The position numbers and the translations under genes are program-made. From the NCBI RefSeq assembly GCF_028689295.1, contig NZ_JAQTWL010000019.1:1-42924 (forward strand): a stretch of 42,924 bases of DNA. The letters run 5' to 3'. Below, one piece after another: positions 1-8,318 of this stretch. This DNA comes from Rhodoferax sp. (GTDB lineage Bacteria; Pseudomonadota; Gammaproteobacteria; Burkholderiales; Burkholderiaceae_C). How positions within the stretch are numbered: position 1 is the stretch's first letter; each line of letters begins with the position of its first letter. Below the pieces are notes generated by a model, which was not told the origin of the DNA, did not search any database, and saw nothing but the letters and a program-made list of their open reading frames with translations.

Positions 1-464
1 TGACTTACCAGCGCATGTATCCGGCCACCCTCAACACTGCCGCAGAGGCCCAGTTTGCCGGCGACGTGGCGGAAAGCCTGGTCGGTGCCGCCAACGTGGT
101 GCGTGACCTGGAGCCGAGCATGGGCGCCGAGGATTTCTCCTTCATGCTGCGCGTCAAACCCGGTGCCTACCTGCGGCTTGGCCAGGGCGCAGAAAACGGC
201 CTGGGCAGTTGCCACCTGCACAACAACCGTTACGACTTCAATGACGACGTGCTGCCCCTGGGCGCCGCGCTGCACGCCAGCCTGGCGGAGCAGGCCATGC
301 CTTGTCAGCCTGACAACTCAGCCCACGGCGCCTGTCTCGCGCAGGGCTTGAACAGCATCCGCATCCAGGCCCAGCGCGTTCAACAGTTCATCGGTATGGG
401 CGCCCAGCACGGGCGGGCTCAGGCGCACACCGAGGCGCTGGCCGTCCATAGTGAAGGGGAATAA
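1..464 (+). CDS. M20 family amidohydrolase / hippurate hydrolase-like, C-terminal part (5' end outside window)
   Basis: Only the C-terminal third is present; the frame is read from base 3. The protein shows the M20D amidohydrolase signature: an MGAEDFSFM segment, whose Glu is a family metal ligand, and a later HLHNNRYDFNDD segment, whose His is the terminal metal ligand. These are typical of HipO/AmhX-like enzymes that hydrolyse N-acyl amino acids or related amides. Family members normally stop shortly after the LPLGAALHASLAEQAM stretch, around base 300. Here the frame stays open for about 50 more residues, to a TAA at 462-464. That tail is antisense to the end of the CoA-transferase gene on the other strand and has no family-like character. 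The substrate cannot be deduced. Confidence 0.85.
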   Translation, partial: TYQRMYPATLNTAAEAQFAGDVAESLVGAANVVRDLEPSMGAEDFSFMLRVKPGAYLRLGQGAENGLGSCHLHNNRYDFNDDVLPLGAALHASLAEQAMPCQPDNSAHGACLAQGLNSIRIQAQRVQQFIGMGAQHGRAQAHTEALAVHSEGE

Positions 465-1544
465 CGTGGCCTTGCTGGTCTGGCCGGCGCGCGCACCGTC
501 GGGCAGAGTGATGTCGGCCAGGCCGCCGGTCGCCAGCAGGTGCTCGTCGTCAAACAGTTCCTCGGGCTTACGGATCGGCGCGAAGGGCAACTTGTTGGTT
601 TCCATCAAGTGACCCAGCTCAGTGGCGCTGTAGTGTGCCAGGCGTTCGCGAAGTATCGGCATCAAGGTGGGGCGCTCGCGCACGCGGTCGTTGTTGGAGG
701 CATAACGCGCATCAGATTTCAGGTCAGCAAAACCAAACACATCGCAAAAGGTAGACCACTGCGCGTCACTCACCGCCGAGATAAAAATCTGCTCGCCGTC
801 TTTCACCGTGAACACGTCGTACACCGCCCAAGGCGAGATGCGCGCCGGCATGGGCGCGGCGGGTTGGCCTGTCATGGCGTATTGCAACATGTGCTGGCCG
901 ACCAGAAACACGTTGTTCTCGAACAGCGCGCTTTGCACCTCCTGGCCACGGCCTGTGATGCCGCGCTGGATCAGGGCGCCCAAAGCGCCAATGGCGCCAA
1001 ACATGCCGCCCATGATGTCGTTGACGCTGGTGCCCGCGCGCAGCGGGTCGCCGGGTCGGCCGGTCATGTAGGCCAGCCCACCCATCATTTGCACCACTTC
1101 GTCCAGGGCTGTGCGGTGCTCGTAGGGGCCGGGCAAAAAACCTTTGTGGCTCACGTAAATCAGCTTGGGATTGACCTGCGACAGCGTGGCGTAGTCGAGC
1201 CCGTACTTGGCCATGGTGTCGGGCTTGAAGTTTTCCAGCACCACGTCGGCGCCAGCCGCCAGCTGGCGCGCAATGGCTGCGCCCTCGGGCTTGTGCAGGT
1301 CGATGGCGATGCTTTTCTTGTTGCGGTTGAACATGGGAAAAAACCCGGCCCCCGCACCGAGCAAATGCCGGGTGCGGTCACCCTCAATCGGTTCGACCTT
1401 GATCACCTCGGCGCCCATGTCGGCCAGCACCATGCCGCAGGTCGGTCCCATGACCATGTGGGTGAATTCGACCACACGCAGGCCGGTCAAGGGCAGGGCG
1501 TGTGACGTGGTGGTTTGGTTGGATGACATCAGAGAGCTCGGCAA
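318..1544 (-). CDS. CaiB/BaiF family (class III) CoA-transferase
   Basis: A 408-residue protein of normal length for class III CoA-transferases, cytosolic enzymes that move CoA between carboxylic acids through an aspartyl-CoA thioester. Visible family features are the N-terminal LRVVEFTHMVMGPTCG strand, the LADMGAEVIKVEP motif, the ENFKPDTMAKYGLD motif and the presumed catalytic aspartate D176 in SVNDIMGG. The acceptor and donor acids are not recognisable. Formyl-CoA, carnitine-CoA and succinyl-CoA-dependent members all share these motifs. The start used gives MPSSLMSSNQ; the second Met, five codons on (1529), is an equally possible start. It is transcribed divergently from the dehalogenase gene across a 127-bp gap. 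Its last 147 bp overlap, convergently, the extended tail of the M20 gene. Confidence 0.9.
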   Translation of the reverse strand: MPSSLMSSNQTTTSHALPLTGLRVVEFTHMVMGPTCGMVLADMGAEVIKVEPIEGDRTRHLLGAGAGFFPMFNRNKKSIAIDLHKPEGAAIARQLAAGADVVLENFKPDTMAKYGLDYATLSQVNPKLIYVSHKGFLPGPYEHRTALDEVVQMMGGLAYMTGRPGDPLRAGTSVNDIMGGMFGAIGALGALIQRGITGRGQEVQSALFENNVFLVGQHMLQYAMTGQPAAPMPARISPWAVYDVFTVKDGEQIFISAVSDAQWSTFCDVFGFADLKSDARYASNNDRVRERPTLMPILRERLAHYSATELGHLMETNKLPFAPIRKPEELFDDEHLLATGGLADITLPDGARAGQTSKATLFPFTMDGQRLGVRLSPPVLGAHTDELLNALGLDADAVQALRETGAVG

Positions 1545-1671
1545 AAACAGGTGGACGAAACGCCCTGATTATTTCCCAGCTTGGGCTGACGTGGCATTAC
1601 CCGCATTTTGGTCAAAGCTCTTGCATGGCGCTTCAAAGGCCGGTGTCAGCATCCCTCCTTAAAATCAGGCC

Positions 1672-2430
1672 ATGCCAAATTCAATCCAAAACCCGCTGGC
1701 TCAACAGATGGCGCCCGGCCGCAGCCAGCCGCGCGCCGTGCTGTTCGATGCCTACGGTACCTTGCTCGACGTGTACAGCGTGGCGCAGCTGGCAGACGAA
1801 CTTTTCCCCGGCCACGGCCAGGCGGTGAGTGTGCTGTGGCGCGACAAGCAGATTGAATACACCCGCCTGGTCACCACCAGCAACCATGGGGCGCATTACC
1901 AGCCGTTTGGCGTGCTGACCCGGGCCGCGCTGGTGTTTGCGCTCAAGAAGATCGTGGGTGGCACCTTGGCGCACGACGACTTTCTGCTGGAGCATGAGCC
2001 CGCCATCGAGATGCTGCTGGCACAGTACCAGCATCTGGACGCCTTCCCGGAAAACCTGGCCGTCTTGAAACAACTCAAGGCCCAGGGCATTCCGATGGGC
2101 ATCTTGAGCAATGGCGACGCCGCCATGCTGCAGGCCGCCGTGCATTCGGCCGGCTTTGACGGCCTGCTCGATTACGTTATCAGCGTCGATCCCATTCGCA
2201 AATACAAAACCCATCCGGATGCCTACGCGCTGGGCGAGCAGGCCACCGGGCTTGCCGCGCAAGACATCGTGTTTGTCAGCTCCAATGCCTGGGACGCGCT
2301 GGGCGCCACCTGGTATGGCTACCAGACGCTGTGGGTCAACCGTTACCATTTGCCTTTTGAGGAACTGGGCACCCAGCCCAGCCGCACCGGCGCTGATTTG
2401 CGCGACGTGCTGGATTTTTTCAAAGCCTGA
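1672..2430 (+). CDS. (S)-2-haloacid dehalogenase, HAD type II
   Basis: A 252-residue HAD-superfamily enzyme that hydrolyses L-2-haloacids (for example chloroacetate to glycolate) through an aspartyl ester. The residues known from the Pseudomonas L-DEX enzyme can be placed in order: nucleophile D26 and T30 in FDAYGTLLDVYS, R57 in LWRDKQ, S146-N147 in LSNG, K179 in YKTHP, Y185, and S203/N205/D208 in VSSNAWDALGA. Complete conservation makes true dehalogenase chemistry more likely than a generic HAD phosphatase. The N-terminus is about 15 residues longer than L-DEX. The stop lies 34 bp before the malate synthase G start, so the two are probably co-transcribed. Glycolate from dehalogenation can feed glyoxylate, the substrate of malate synthase. 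Confidence 0.88.
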   Translation: MPNSIQNPLAQQMAPGRSQPRAVLFDAYGTLLDVYSVAQLADELFPGHGQAVSVLWRDKQIEYTRLVTTSNHGAHYQPFGVLTRAALVFALKKIVGGTLAHDDFLLEHEPAIEMLLAQYQHLDAFPENLAVLKQLKAQGIPMGILSNGDAAMLQAAVHSAGFDGLLDYVISVDPIRKYKTHPDAYALGEQATGLAAQDIVFVSSNAWDALGATWYGYQTLWVNRYHLPFEELGTQPSRTGADLRDVLDFFKA

Positions 2431-2464
2431 TTTTTTCTGATTTTTAACTCCGAGTCTCACCACC

Positions 2465-4702
2465 ATGACTGAACGCATCACCAAGAACGGCCTGCAAATT
2501 GCCGCCAACCTGTGCCAATTCATCGACACCCAGGTGCTACCCGGCACCGGCATCGCACCCGCCAAATTCTGGAAGGGTTTTGGCGCCATCGTGACCGACC
2601 TGGCGCCCAAGAATCTCGCCCTGCTGGCCGAGCGCGACCGCCTGCAAACCGAGCTCGATACCTGGCACAAGGCCCACCCTGGTCCGATCACCGACATGCC
2701 GGCCTACCGCGCCTTTCTGGACGGCATCGGCTATCTGGTCGAGCCCCCCAAAAAGGCCCGCATCACCACCCAAAACGTCGATGCCGAGCTGGCCAAACAG
2801 GCCGGGCCGCAGTTGGTGGTGCCGATTCTGAACGCCCGCTACGCGCTGAACGCAGCCAACTCACGCTGGGGCAGTTTGTATGACGCGCTCTACGGCACCG
2901 ATGTGATCGATGAGGCCAAGGGCTGCGAAAAGGTCGGTAAAAAGGGCGGTTACAACCCCAGGCGCGGCGCCAAGGTGATCGCCTATGCGCGCCATGTGCT
3001 CGACCGCTGCGCCCCGCTGCGCAAGGGCTCGCATGTCGATTCAGTCGAATACCGCATCAAGGGCGGCAAGCTGGCGGTGAAACTGGCCGACGGCAGCAAC
3101 ACCAGCCTGCTTGATGCCAAGCAATTTGTCGGCTACCAGGGCGAGGCAAAAGCGCCTTCAAGCGTGCTGTTCGAGCACAATGACCTGCACCTGGACCTGA
3201 TCATCAACCGCGCCACGGCCATTGGTGCCAAAGACGCCGCCGGTGTGGCCGATCTGGTGGTGGAAGCCGCGCTGTCCACGATTCTGGACCTGGAAGACTC
3301 GGTGGCTGCCGTGGACGCCGACGACAAGGTGCTGGCTTACAGCAACTGGCTGGGCATCCTGAATGGCACGCTGACCGAGACCTTCGAGAAGGGCGGCAAG
3401 ACGCTGCAGCGCGGCCTCAACGCCGACCGCATCTACACCGCACCCGACGGCACCCCGCAGAAGGTGCGCCTGCACGGCCGCTCGCTGATGTTCGTGCGCA
3501 ACGTCGGCCACCTGATGACCAACCCGGCCGTTTTGTACACCGACAAGGCCGGCACCGTGCGTGAAATTCCCGAGGGCATTCTGGATGCCGTGGTCACCAC
3601 CACGATTGCCATGTACGACCTGGCCAAGACCAAGAAGGACGCCATCCGCAACTCGCGCAAGGGCTCGGTCTACATCGTCAAGCCCAAGATGCACGGCCCG
3701 GCAGAAGTGGCATTTGCCAGCGAGCTGTTTGGCCGCGTCGAAGCCATGCTGGGCCTGCCCGACAGCACGGTCAAGCTCGGCATCATGGACGAAGAGCGCC
3801 GCACCAGCGTCAACCTGAAAGCCTGCATTGCCGCCGCCGCCAGCCGTGTCGCCTTCATCAACACCGGCTTCCTGGATCGCACTGGCGACGAGATGCACAG
3901 CGCCATGCAGGCAGGCCCCATGATCCGCAAGGGCGATATGAAGAGCAGCGCCTGGATCCATGCTTACGAGCACAACAACGTGCTGGTCGGCTTGAGCTGC
4001 GGCCTGCGCGGCAAAGCCCAGATCGGCAAGGGTATGTGGGCCATGCCTGATTTGATGAAAGCCATGCTGGAGCAAAAGATTGCCCACCCCAAGGCCGGCG
4101 CCAACACCGCCTGGGTGCCCAGCCCGACGGGTGCCACGCTGCATGCGCTGCACTACCACCAGGTGCTGGTCAGCGAGGTCCAAAAAGAGATGGAAAAAAC
4201 GCATGCCAGGCGTAACCCCCAGCAAGAGCGCGATGCCTTGCTGGCTGGCTTGCTGACCGTCCCTGTTGCCGCCAGCCAGAACTGGACCGAGGCCGAAAAA
4301 CAGCAGGAGCTTGACAACAACGCCCAGGGCATTCTGGGCTACGTGGTGCGCTGGGTCGATCAGGGCGTGGGCTGCTCCAAGGTGCCCGACATCCACAACG
4401 TCGCCCTGATGGAAGACCGCGCCACGCTGCGCATCTCCAGCCAGCACATGGCCAACTGGCTGCACCATGGCGTGGTGACCGAGGCCCAGGTGAAGGCAAC
4501 CTTCGAGCGCATGGCTGCCGTGGTCGATGGCCAGAACGCAGGCGACCCGCTGTACCAGCCGATGGCGGGCCACTTCGACACCTCGATGGCCTACCAGGCC
4601 GCCTGTGATTTGGTCTTCAAGGGCCTGGCGCAACCCAGTGGCTACACCGAGCCGTTGCTGCATGGCTGGCGGCTGAAGGTGAAGGCGGCGCTGGTTAAAT
4701 AA
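2465..4702 (+). CDS. glcB: Malate synthase G
   Basis: A 745-residue cytosolic enzyme that condenses glyoxylate with acetyl-CoA to malate in the glyoxylate and glycolate pathways. The length is slightly above the usual ~725 of the G isoform and clearly longer than AceB (~530). Family landmarks are [15 protein letters not shown] in the barrel, a [10 protein letters not shown] strand, [19 protein letters not shown], the [16 protein letters not shown] segment, and near the C-terminus [12 protein letters not shown], whose Asp is the catalytic base in the E. coli enzyme. No strong Shine-Dalgarno precedes the ATG, which would fit translational coupling to the dehalogenase 34 bp upstream. No aceA or glcDEF gene lies in the window. 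Confidence 0.96.
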   Translation: MTERITKNGLQIAANLCQFIDTQVLPGTGIAPAKFWKGFGAIVTDLAPKNLALLAERDRLQTELDTWHKAHPGPITDMPAYRAFLDGIGYLVEPPKKARITTQNVDAELAKQAGPQLVVPILNARYALNAANSRWGSLYDALYGTDVIDEAKGCEKVGKKGGYNPRRGAKVIAYARHVLDRCAPLRKGSHVDSVEYRIKGGKLAVKLADGSNTSLLDAKQFVGYQGEAKAPSSVLFEHNDLHLDLIINRATAIGAKDAAGVADLVVEAALSTILDLEDSVAAVDADDKVLAYSNWLGILNGTLTETFEKGGKTLQRGLNADRIYTAPDGTPQKVRLHGRSLMFVRNVGHLMTNPAVLYTDKAGTVREIPEGILDAVVTTTIAMYDLAKTKKDAIRNSRKGSVYIVKPKMHGPAEVAFASELFGRVEAMLGLPDSTVKLGIMDEERRTSVNLKACIAAAASRVAFINTGFLDRTGDEMHSAMQAGPMIRKGDMKSSAWIHAYEHNNVLVGLSCGLRGKAQIGKGMWAMPDLMKAMLEQKIAHPKAGANTAWVPSPTGATLHALHYHQVLVSEVQKEMEKTHARRNPQQERDALLAGLLTVPVAASQNWTEAEKQQELDNNAQGILGYVVRWVDQGVGCSKVPDIHNVALMEDRATLRISSQHMANWLHHGVVTEAQVKATFERMAAVVDGQNAGDPLYQPMAGHFDTSMAYQAACDLVFKGLAQPSGYTEPLLHGWRLKVKAALVK

Positions 4703-4709
4703 AAAATAA

Positions 4710-4746
4710 CCGTGTAATTTGTTGATTTAATAATAAAATTACACGG
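4710..4746. repeat. Perfect 11-bp inverted repeat abutting the ATPase start codon
   Basis: CCGTGTAATTT (4710-4720) is repeated as its exact complement AAATTACACGG (4736-4746), separated by 15 AT-rich bases. The right arm ends on the base before the ATG at 4747. There is no purine-rich ribosome binding site in the repeat or its loop, and no T-tract follows, so it does not look like a terminator for glcB. It could be an operator for an autoregulator, or an RNA hairpin controlling initiation of a possibly leaderless message. The AT-rich composition contrasts sharply with both flanking genes. Confidence 0.75.
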
Positions 4747-5985
4747 ATGGATATCTCCGTTAATCCTGCTGATCGTGCCATTGTCGCGTCCCTGACCCAA
4801 CTCCTGAATGAGTTCCCGGCGGTGGTTTTGCTGGGGCCGCGACAGGTGGGCAAAACAACCCTGGCGCGCCAATGGGTGGGCCGGCACGCTGGCACAGGCG
4901 CAGCCAAGCCCCTCTACCTCGACCTGGAGTTGCCATCTGCTCGACGCCAGTTGGACGATGCGGAAAGCTTTTTTGCCGCACATCATCGGCAACTGTTGGT
5001 TCTGGATGAAGTTCAGCGCGTGCCTGAATTGTTTGCCATCCTGCGCGGCGTGATTGACGAACGGCGCCGTGCGGGTGAAATGGCGGGGCAATTTTTATTG
5101 CTGGGCTCTGCGTCTGGCGTTCTCCTCGGACAGGCCTCGGAGAGCCTGGCAGGGCGCATTGCCATGCTGGAACTGACGCCTTTTCAACTGCGCGAACTGA
5201 TTCCGGAAAACGCTCAACCCATGGCGCCCGGCGAAGCAGACGCACTGCTGAACCGCCATTGGGTGCGCGGTGGCTTCCCCTTGTCTTATCTGGCCAAGAC
5301 AGATGCGGCCAGTTTGCGCTGGCGTGAGGCTTTTATCACCAGCTACCTGGAGCGCGACATTCCGGCGCTGGGTTTGCGCATTCCAGCGGCCACGCTGCGC
5401 CGCTTGTGGACCATGCTCGCGCACCACCAGGGGCAATTGCTCAATCAATCGCAACTGGCGGGTGCGCTGGCCGTTTCCGGGCAAACCGTGACGCGCTATA
5501 TTGATCTGCTGTGCGACCTGATGCTGGTGCGGCGCCTGCCGCCCTGGAGTGGCAACGCGGGCAAGCGACTGGTGCGCGCGCCCAAGGTGTATGTGCGAGA
5601 CAGCGGCCTCACGCATGCGCTGCTCGGCTTGCCCACCCTGGAGGCCGTGTTGTCGCATCCCGTTGCTGGACAAAGCTGGGAAGCCCATGTGCTGGAGCAA
5701 CTCATCGCTGCCGCGCCTCAGGCCCAGGCCACTTTTTACCGAACCTCGCATGGCGCCGAGTGCGACCTGGTGCTGACTGCACCCAGTGGCCAGACCTGGG
5801 TTTGTGAAATCAAGCGATCGTCCGCCCCCACAGTCTCTCGCGGCTTTTATGAAGCGGCCAGAGATGTGGGCGCAAGCAAAAAACTGCTCATTGCACCTGT
5901 TCCCAACTGTTATCCGGCCAAAGACGGGATTGAGGTCATGCCCCCGGTCGATGCGGTGGGCCTGGTCTGCAAGTTCTTAAAATAA
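4747..5985 (+). CDS. AAA_14 / DUF4143 family ATPase
   Basis: A 412-residue protein of a widespread, poorly characterised ATPase family. The N-terminal AAA_14 domain has Walker A GPRQVGKTT (about residues 30-38) and Walker B LLVLDEVQRV (about 84-93). A winged-helix-like middle region follows, including GALAVSGQTVTRYIDLLCDL. The C-terminal DUF4143 part carries a restriction-endonuclease-like strand pattern, with E-C-D-L-V-L followed by W-V-C-E-I-K. The substrate is unknown; roles in DNA transactions or toxin-like systems have been suggested for relatives but not shown. It stands alone between glcB and the selD operon. The ATG directly follows a perfect inverted repeat and has no Shine-Dalgarno. 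Such genes are often horizontally moved, which the AT-rich leader would fit. Confidence 0.9.
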   Translation: MDISVNPADRAIVASLTQLLNEFPAVVLLGPRQVGKTTLARQWVGRHAGTGAAKPLYLDLELPSARRQLDDAESFFAAHHRQLLVLDEVQRVPELFAILRGVIDERRRAGEMAGQFLLLGSASGVLLGQASESLAGRIAMLELTPFQLRELIPENAQPMAPGEADALLNRHWVRGGFPLSYLAKTDAASLRWREAFITSYLERDIPALGLRIPAATLRRLWTMLAHHQGQLLNQSQLAGALAVSGQTVTRYIDLLCDLMLVRRLPPWSGNAGKRLVRAPKVYVRDSGLTHALLGLPTLEAVLSHPVAGQSWEAHVLEQLIAAAPQAQATFYRTSHGAECDLVLTAPSGQTWVCEIKRSSAPTVSRGFYEAARDVGASKKLLIAPVPNCYPAKDGIEVMPPVDAVGLVCKFLK

Positions 5986-6013
5986 GCCTCTACTTCCAAT
6001 CCCTGTCTTCACC

Positions 6014-6229
6014 ATGACACCCACCTCAGCCCTCGATCCGCAGCACTGCCCGCTGTGCGGACAGCCCAACCAGTGCGCCATGGAGGTGCAGGCGGCCACC
6101 GGCGTCCAGCAGCCGCCCTGCTGGTGCACCCAAACGCAGTTCAGCGCCGAGTTGCTGAACAAAATCCCGGAAGCGGCGCGAGGTGTGGCCTGCTTGTGCG
6201 CGGCCTGCGTGAAAGCCAGTCAGGCATGA
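6014..6229 (+). CDS. Cysteine-rich CWC family protein
   Basis: A 71-residue protein with eight cysteines. Their arrangement (CPLCG near residue 12, QCAME, PCWC near 36 and CLCAACV near the end) matches the small Cys_rich_CWC family, whose name comes from the CWC triplet. The pattern suggests metal binding, probably zinc, but no function is established. Its TGA overlaps the ATG of the next gene (ATGA at 6226-6229), and selD follows two bases after that gene. All three are therefore probably translated from one message. It begins 28 bp after the ATPase stop. Confidence 0.85.
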   Translation: MTPTSALDPQHCPLCGQPNQCAMEVQAATGVQQPPCWCTQTQFSAELLNKIPEAARGVACLCAACVKASQA

Positions 6230-6444
6230 ACTGGCTCGACAACATTCCGCTGGTGGTGCTGATCGCGCTGGCCGCCTGGATGGCGGTGGCGCCGATCACG
6301 CCTGAGCCGCACCTGATCGAAAAGCTGCGCATGCTGACCCAAGGCACGCTGGTCAAACCGCTGGACATTTTTGATTTGCTGCTGCACAGCGCCCCCATCG
6401 TGCTGCTGGCGGTTCGCCTGTGGCGCCAGTTCATCGCCCATTGA
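6226..6444 (+). CDS. Small conserved-type inner-membrane protein (72 aa)
   Basis: The start is the ATG inside the ATGA overlap with the CWC gene, which gives MNWLDNIPLVVLIALAAW. Two hydrophobic helices are visible, about residues 6-24 and 50-68. They are joined by a charged loop (EPHLIEKLRMLTQGT). The frame is open further upstream within the CWC gene, but translational coupling favours this start. Similar short proteins next to selD are, as I recall, sometimes annotated as RND-transporter-like in Comamonadaceae. Nothing in the sequence supports an RND function, so it is best left unassigned. The gap to selD is two bases. Confidence 0.7.
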   Translation: MNWLDNIPLVVLIALAAWMAVAPITPEPHLIEKLRMLTQGTLVKPLDIFDLLLHSAPIVLLAVRLWRQFIAH

Positions 6445-6446
6445 CC

Positions 6447-7541
6447 ATGTCTTCTGAAAACTCACTTTTGACGCCTGCCGCTGCGGCAGTCCCTGCGCGC
6501 ACCGAGCCGCGCCTGACGAGCTTGTCGCATGGCGGCGGTTGTGGTTGCAAAATCGCGCCCGGCGTGCTGTCCAACATCCTCAAGGGCACCACGGCCATGC
6601 CGATGCCCAAGGAGTTGCTGGTGGGCATCGAGACCTCGGACGATGCGGCCGTGTACCAGCTCAACGACGAGCAGGCGCTGATTGCCACCACCGACTTCTT
6701 CATGCCGATCGTCGATGACCCGTTCGACTTCGGCCGCATTGCCGCCACCAACGCCATCAGCGATGTCTATGCCATGGGCGGCACGCCGATCATGGCGCTG
6801 GCGCTGGTCGGCATGCCCATTAGCGTGCTGTCGGTGGAGACCATTGGCAAGATTCTGGAGGGCGGTGCCAGCGTTTGCCGCGCCGCCGGTATTCCGATCG
6901 CGGGGGGCCACACCATCGACTCGGTCGAGCCCATTTACGGCTTGGTCGCCATGGGCCTGATGCACCCGGGGCGGGTCAAGCGCAACGCCAGCGCGCAAGT
7001 GGGCGACCGTCTGATTCTGGGCAAGCCGCTGGGTGTGGGCGTGCTGTCGGCGGCGCTCAAGAAAGACAAGCTAACTGCTGCGGGCTACGCCGAGATGATT
7101 CGCGTCACCACCCAGCTCAACACGCCCGGCCCTGCGCTGGCCGCGCTTGATGGCGTGCACGCCATGACCGATGTCACCGGTTTTGCCCTGGCCGGCCACG
7201 CGCTGGAGATGGCGCGCGGTGCCGCCTGCACGGTGCAACTGGACTGGCAGAAGGTGCCGTTTCTGGACGGCGTTCGCGAACTGGCGCAGCAGGGTTGCAT
7301 CACCGGCGCGTCAGGCCGCAATTGGGCGGCTTACGGCCATGAGGTCAGTTTGCCCGCTGGTTTTTCAGCGGTCGAGCAAGCCCTGCTGACCGACCCGCAA
7401 ACCAGCGGCGGCCTGCTGGTGAGTTGTGCGCCGTCAGAAGTTGACAAGGTGATGGCCGTCTTCCGGGCGCACGGCTTTGCCGATGCTGCGGATATTGGGG
7501 AAGTGCGCGTCTTCAATGGCGCGACCCACCTGCTTCTCTAA
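6447..7541 (+). CDS. selD: Selenide, water dikinase (selenophosphate synthase)
   Basis: A 364-residue cytosolic enzyme that makes selenophosphate from selenide and ATP, the selenium donor for selenocysteine and 2-selenouridine. The glycine-rich N-terminal segment HGGGCGCKIAP carries the catalytic cysteine followed by lysine; it is Cys, not selenocysteine. Downstream come SDDAAVYQL, TTDFFMPIVDDPFDFG, GGHTIDS and DPQTSGGLL, all hallmarks of SelD. The ATG at 6447 was preferred to one nine codons earlier (6420), which lies inside the preceding gene and gives an atypical MAPVHRPLT extension. It is the last gene of the CWC-membrane protein-selD unit. No selA, selB, selenocysteine tRNA or selU/mnmH is visible in the window. 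Confidence 0.96.
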   Translation: MSSENSLLTPAAAAVPARTEPRLTSLSHGGGCGCKIAPGVLSNILKGTTAMPMPKELLVGIETSDDAAVYQLNDEQALIATTDFFMPIVDDPFDFGRIAATNAISDVYAMGGTPIMALALVGMPISVLSVETIGKILEGGASVCRAAGIPIAGGHTIDSVEPIYGLVAMGLMHPGRVKRNASAQVGDRLILGKPLGVGVLSAALKKDKLTAAGYAEMIRVTTQLNTPGPALAALDGVHAMTDVTGFALAGHALEMARGAACTVQLDWQKVPFLDGVRELAQQGCITGASGRNWAAYGHEVSLPAGFSAVEQALLTDPQTSGGLLVSCAPSEVDKVMAVFRAHGFADAADIGEVRVFNGATHLLL

Positions 7542-7577
7542 GCCCAGCTGCCGCCCATCTATTTGGCCCACCCAGGC

Positions 7578-8318
7578 TCAGGGCAGCCAACGCAACTGGG
7601 CCACATAGCCCAGGCTGCTGCCCTGCGTGTTGTCGCCGTCGGCACCCACGGCCACGGCGGTGACCGGTGGCAAAGTCGGGCTCTCCTGACCAAACAGCAG
7701 GGAAAAGTCCTCAGCGATATTGCGGCGCTGGGTGACCCATTGCCCGGTGGCTGATTCCGAGCCATTGAGCACCATAAAACGCACCCGCGCGCTGTAGGGG
7801 TTGGGGCCGGTGGTGCCTGCCGGGTAGCGGCTGTCCCAGAGGTAACAGAGTGTGGCGCTGGGCAGGTTTTGCCCACTGACCGAGCGGGCCAGGGCCAGCA
7901 CCGAGCGCTGCAAAAAGGGGATGTCGGCCAGCGGCTGGTCCAGCATCACGCAGACCTTGAGCGCCGCATCGTCACCGGCTTTGGTTTTGATGTCGGCGGT
8001 GGCCAGCGGCTGCGCCAGTCGCCAGCGCCAGCTCAAAAATTCGGGTGCCGGGCCTTGCCATACGTGGGTCAGCACGCCGTAGGACGCTTGCGTGCGCAGC
8101 GCCACCACGCTTTCGCCGCCCAAGGTGATCGCCTCAAACTTGCTGAGCGGCGCTTTGTCGTTGGGCAGACCGCTCAAGCGCCAGGCCGGGTGCAGCGTGG
8201 CGCGCCCGGTTGCGCCGCCTGCCGTGGTCAAAGGCGCCAGTGCGGCATGGGCCGTGCTAATCCCTAAAAAACAGGTGGCGGCCAGGCCGGCCAAGTGGTT
8301 TGAAATAGGCTCGCTCAT
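7578..8318 (-). CDS. Exported DUF3047 family protein
   Basis: A 246-residue protein whose N-terminus (MSEPISNHLAGLAATC then FLGISTAHA) looks like a signal peptide cut after AHA, so it is probably periplasmic. A Cys lies in the hydrophobic core but is not a convincing lipobox. The body matches DUF3047: a GLPNDKAPLSKFEAI region, tryptophan-rich WRWRLAQPL, and the ALKVCVMLD and LCYLWDSR strands. The function is unknown. The start overlaps the upstream gene's stop (ATGA at 8315-8318 on the minus strand), which indicates translational coupling to the phosphatidyltransferase. The frame is open far upstream, but that part is a shadow of the neighbouring gene. It converges on selD with 36 bp between stops and no obvious terminator. 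Confidence 0.8.
   Translation of the reverse strand: MSEPISNHLAGLAATCFLGISTAHAALAPLTTAGGATGRATLHPAWRLSGLPNDKAPLSKFEAITLGGESVVALRTQASYGVLTHVWQGPAPEFLSWRWRLAQPLATADIKTKAGDDAALKVCVMLDQPLADIPFLQRSVLALARSVSGQNLPSATLCYLWDSRYPAGTTGPNPYSARVRFMVLNGSESATGQWVTQRRNIAEDFSLLFGQESPTLPPVTAVAVGADGDNTQGSSLGYVAQLRWLP

Noticed and set aside
6540..6560. Selenocysteine codon in selD
   Set aside because: The active-site codons are TGT and TGC, so the enzyme uses cysteine. No in-frame TGA is present.
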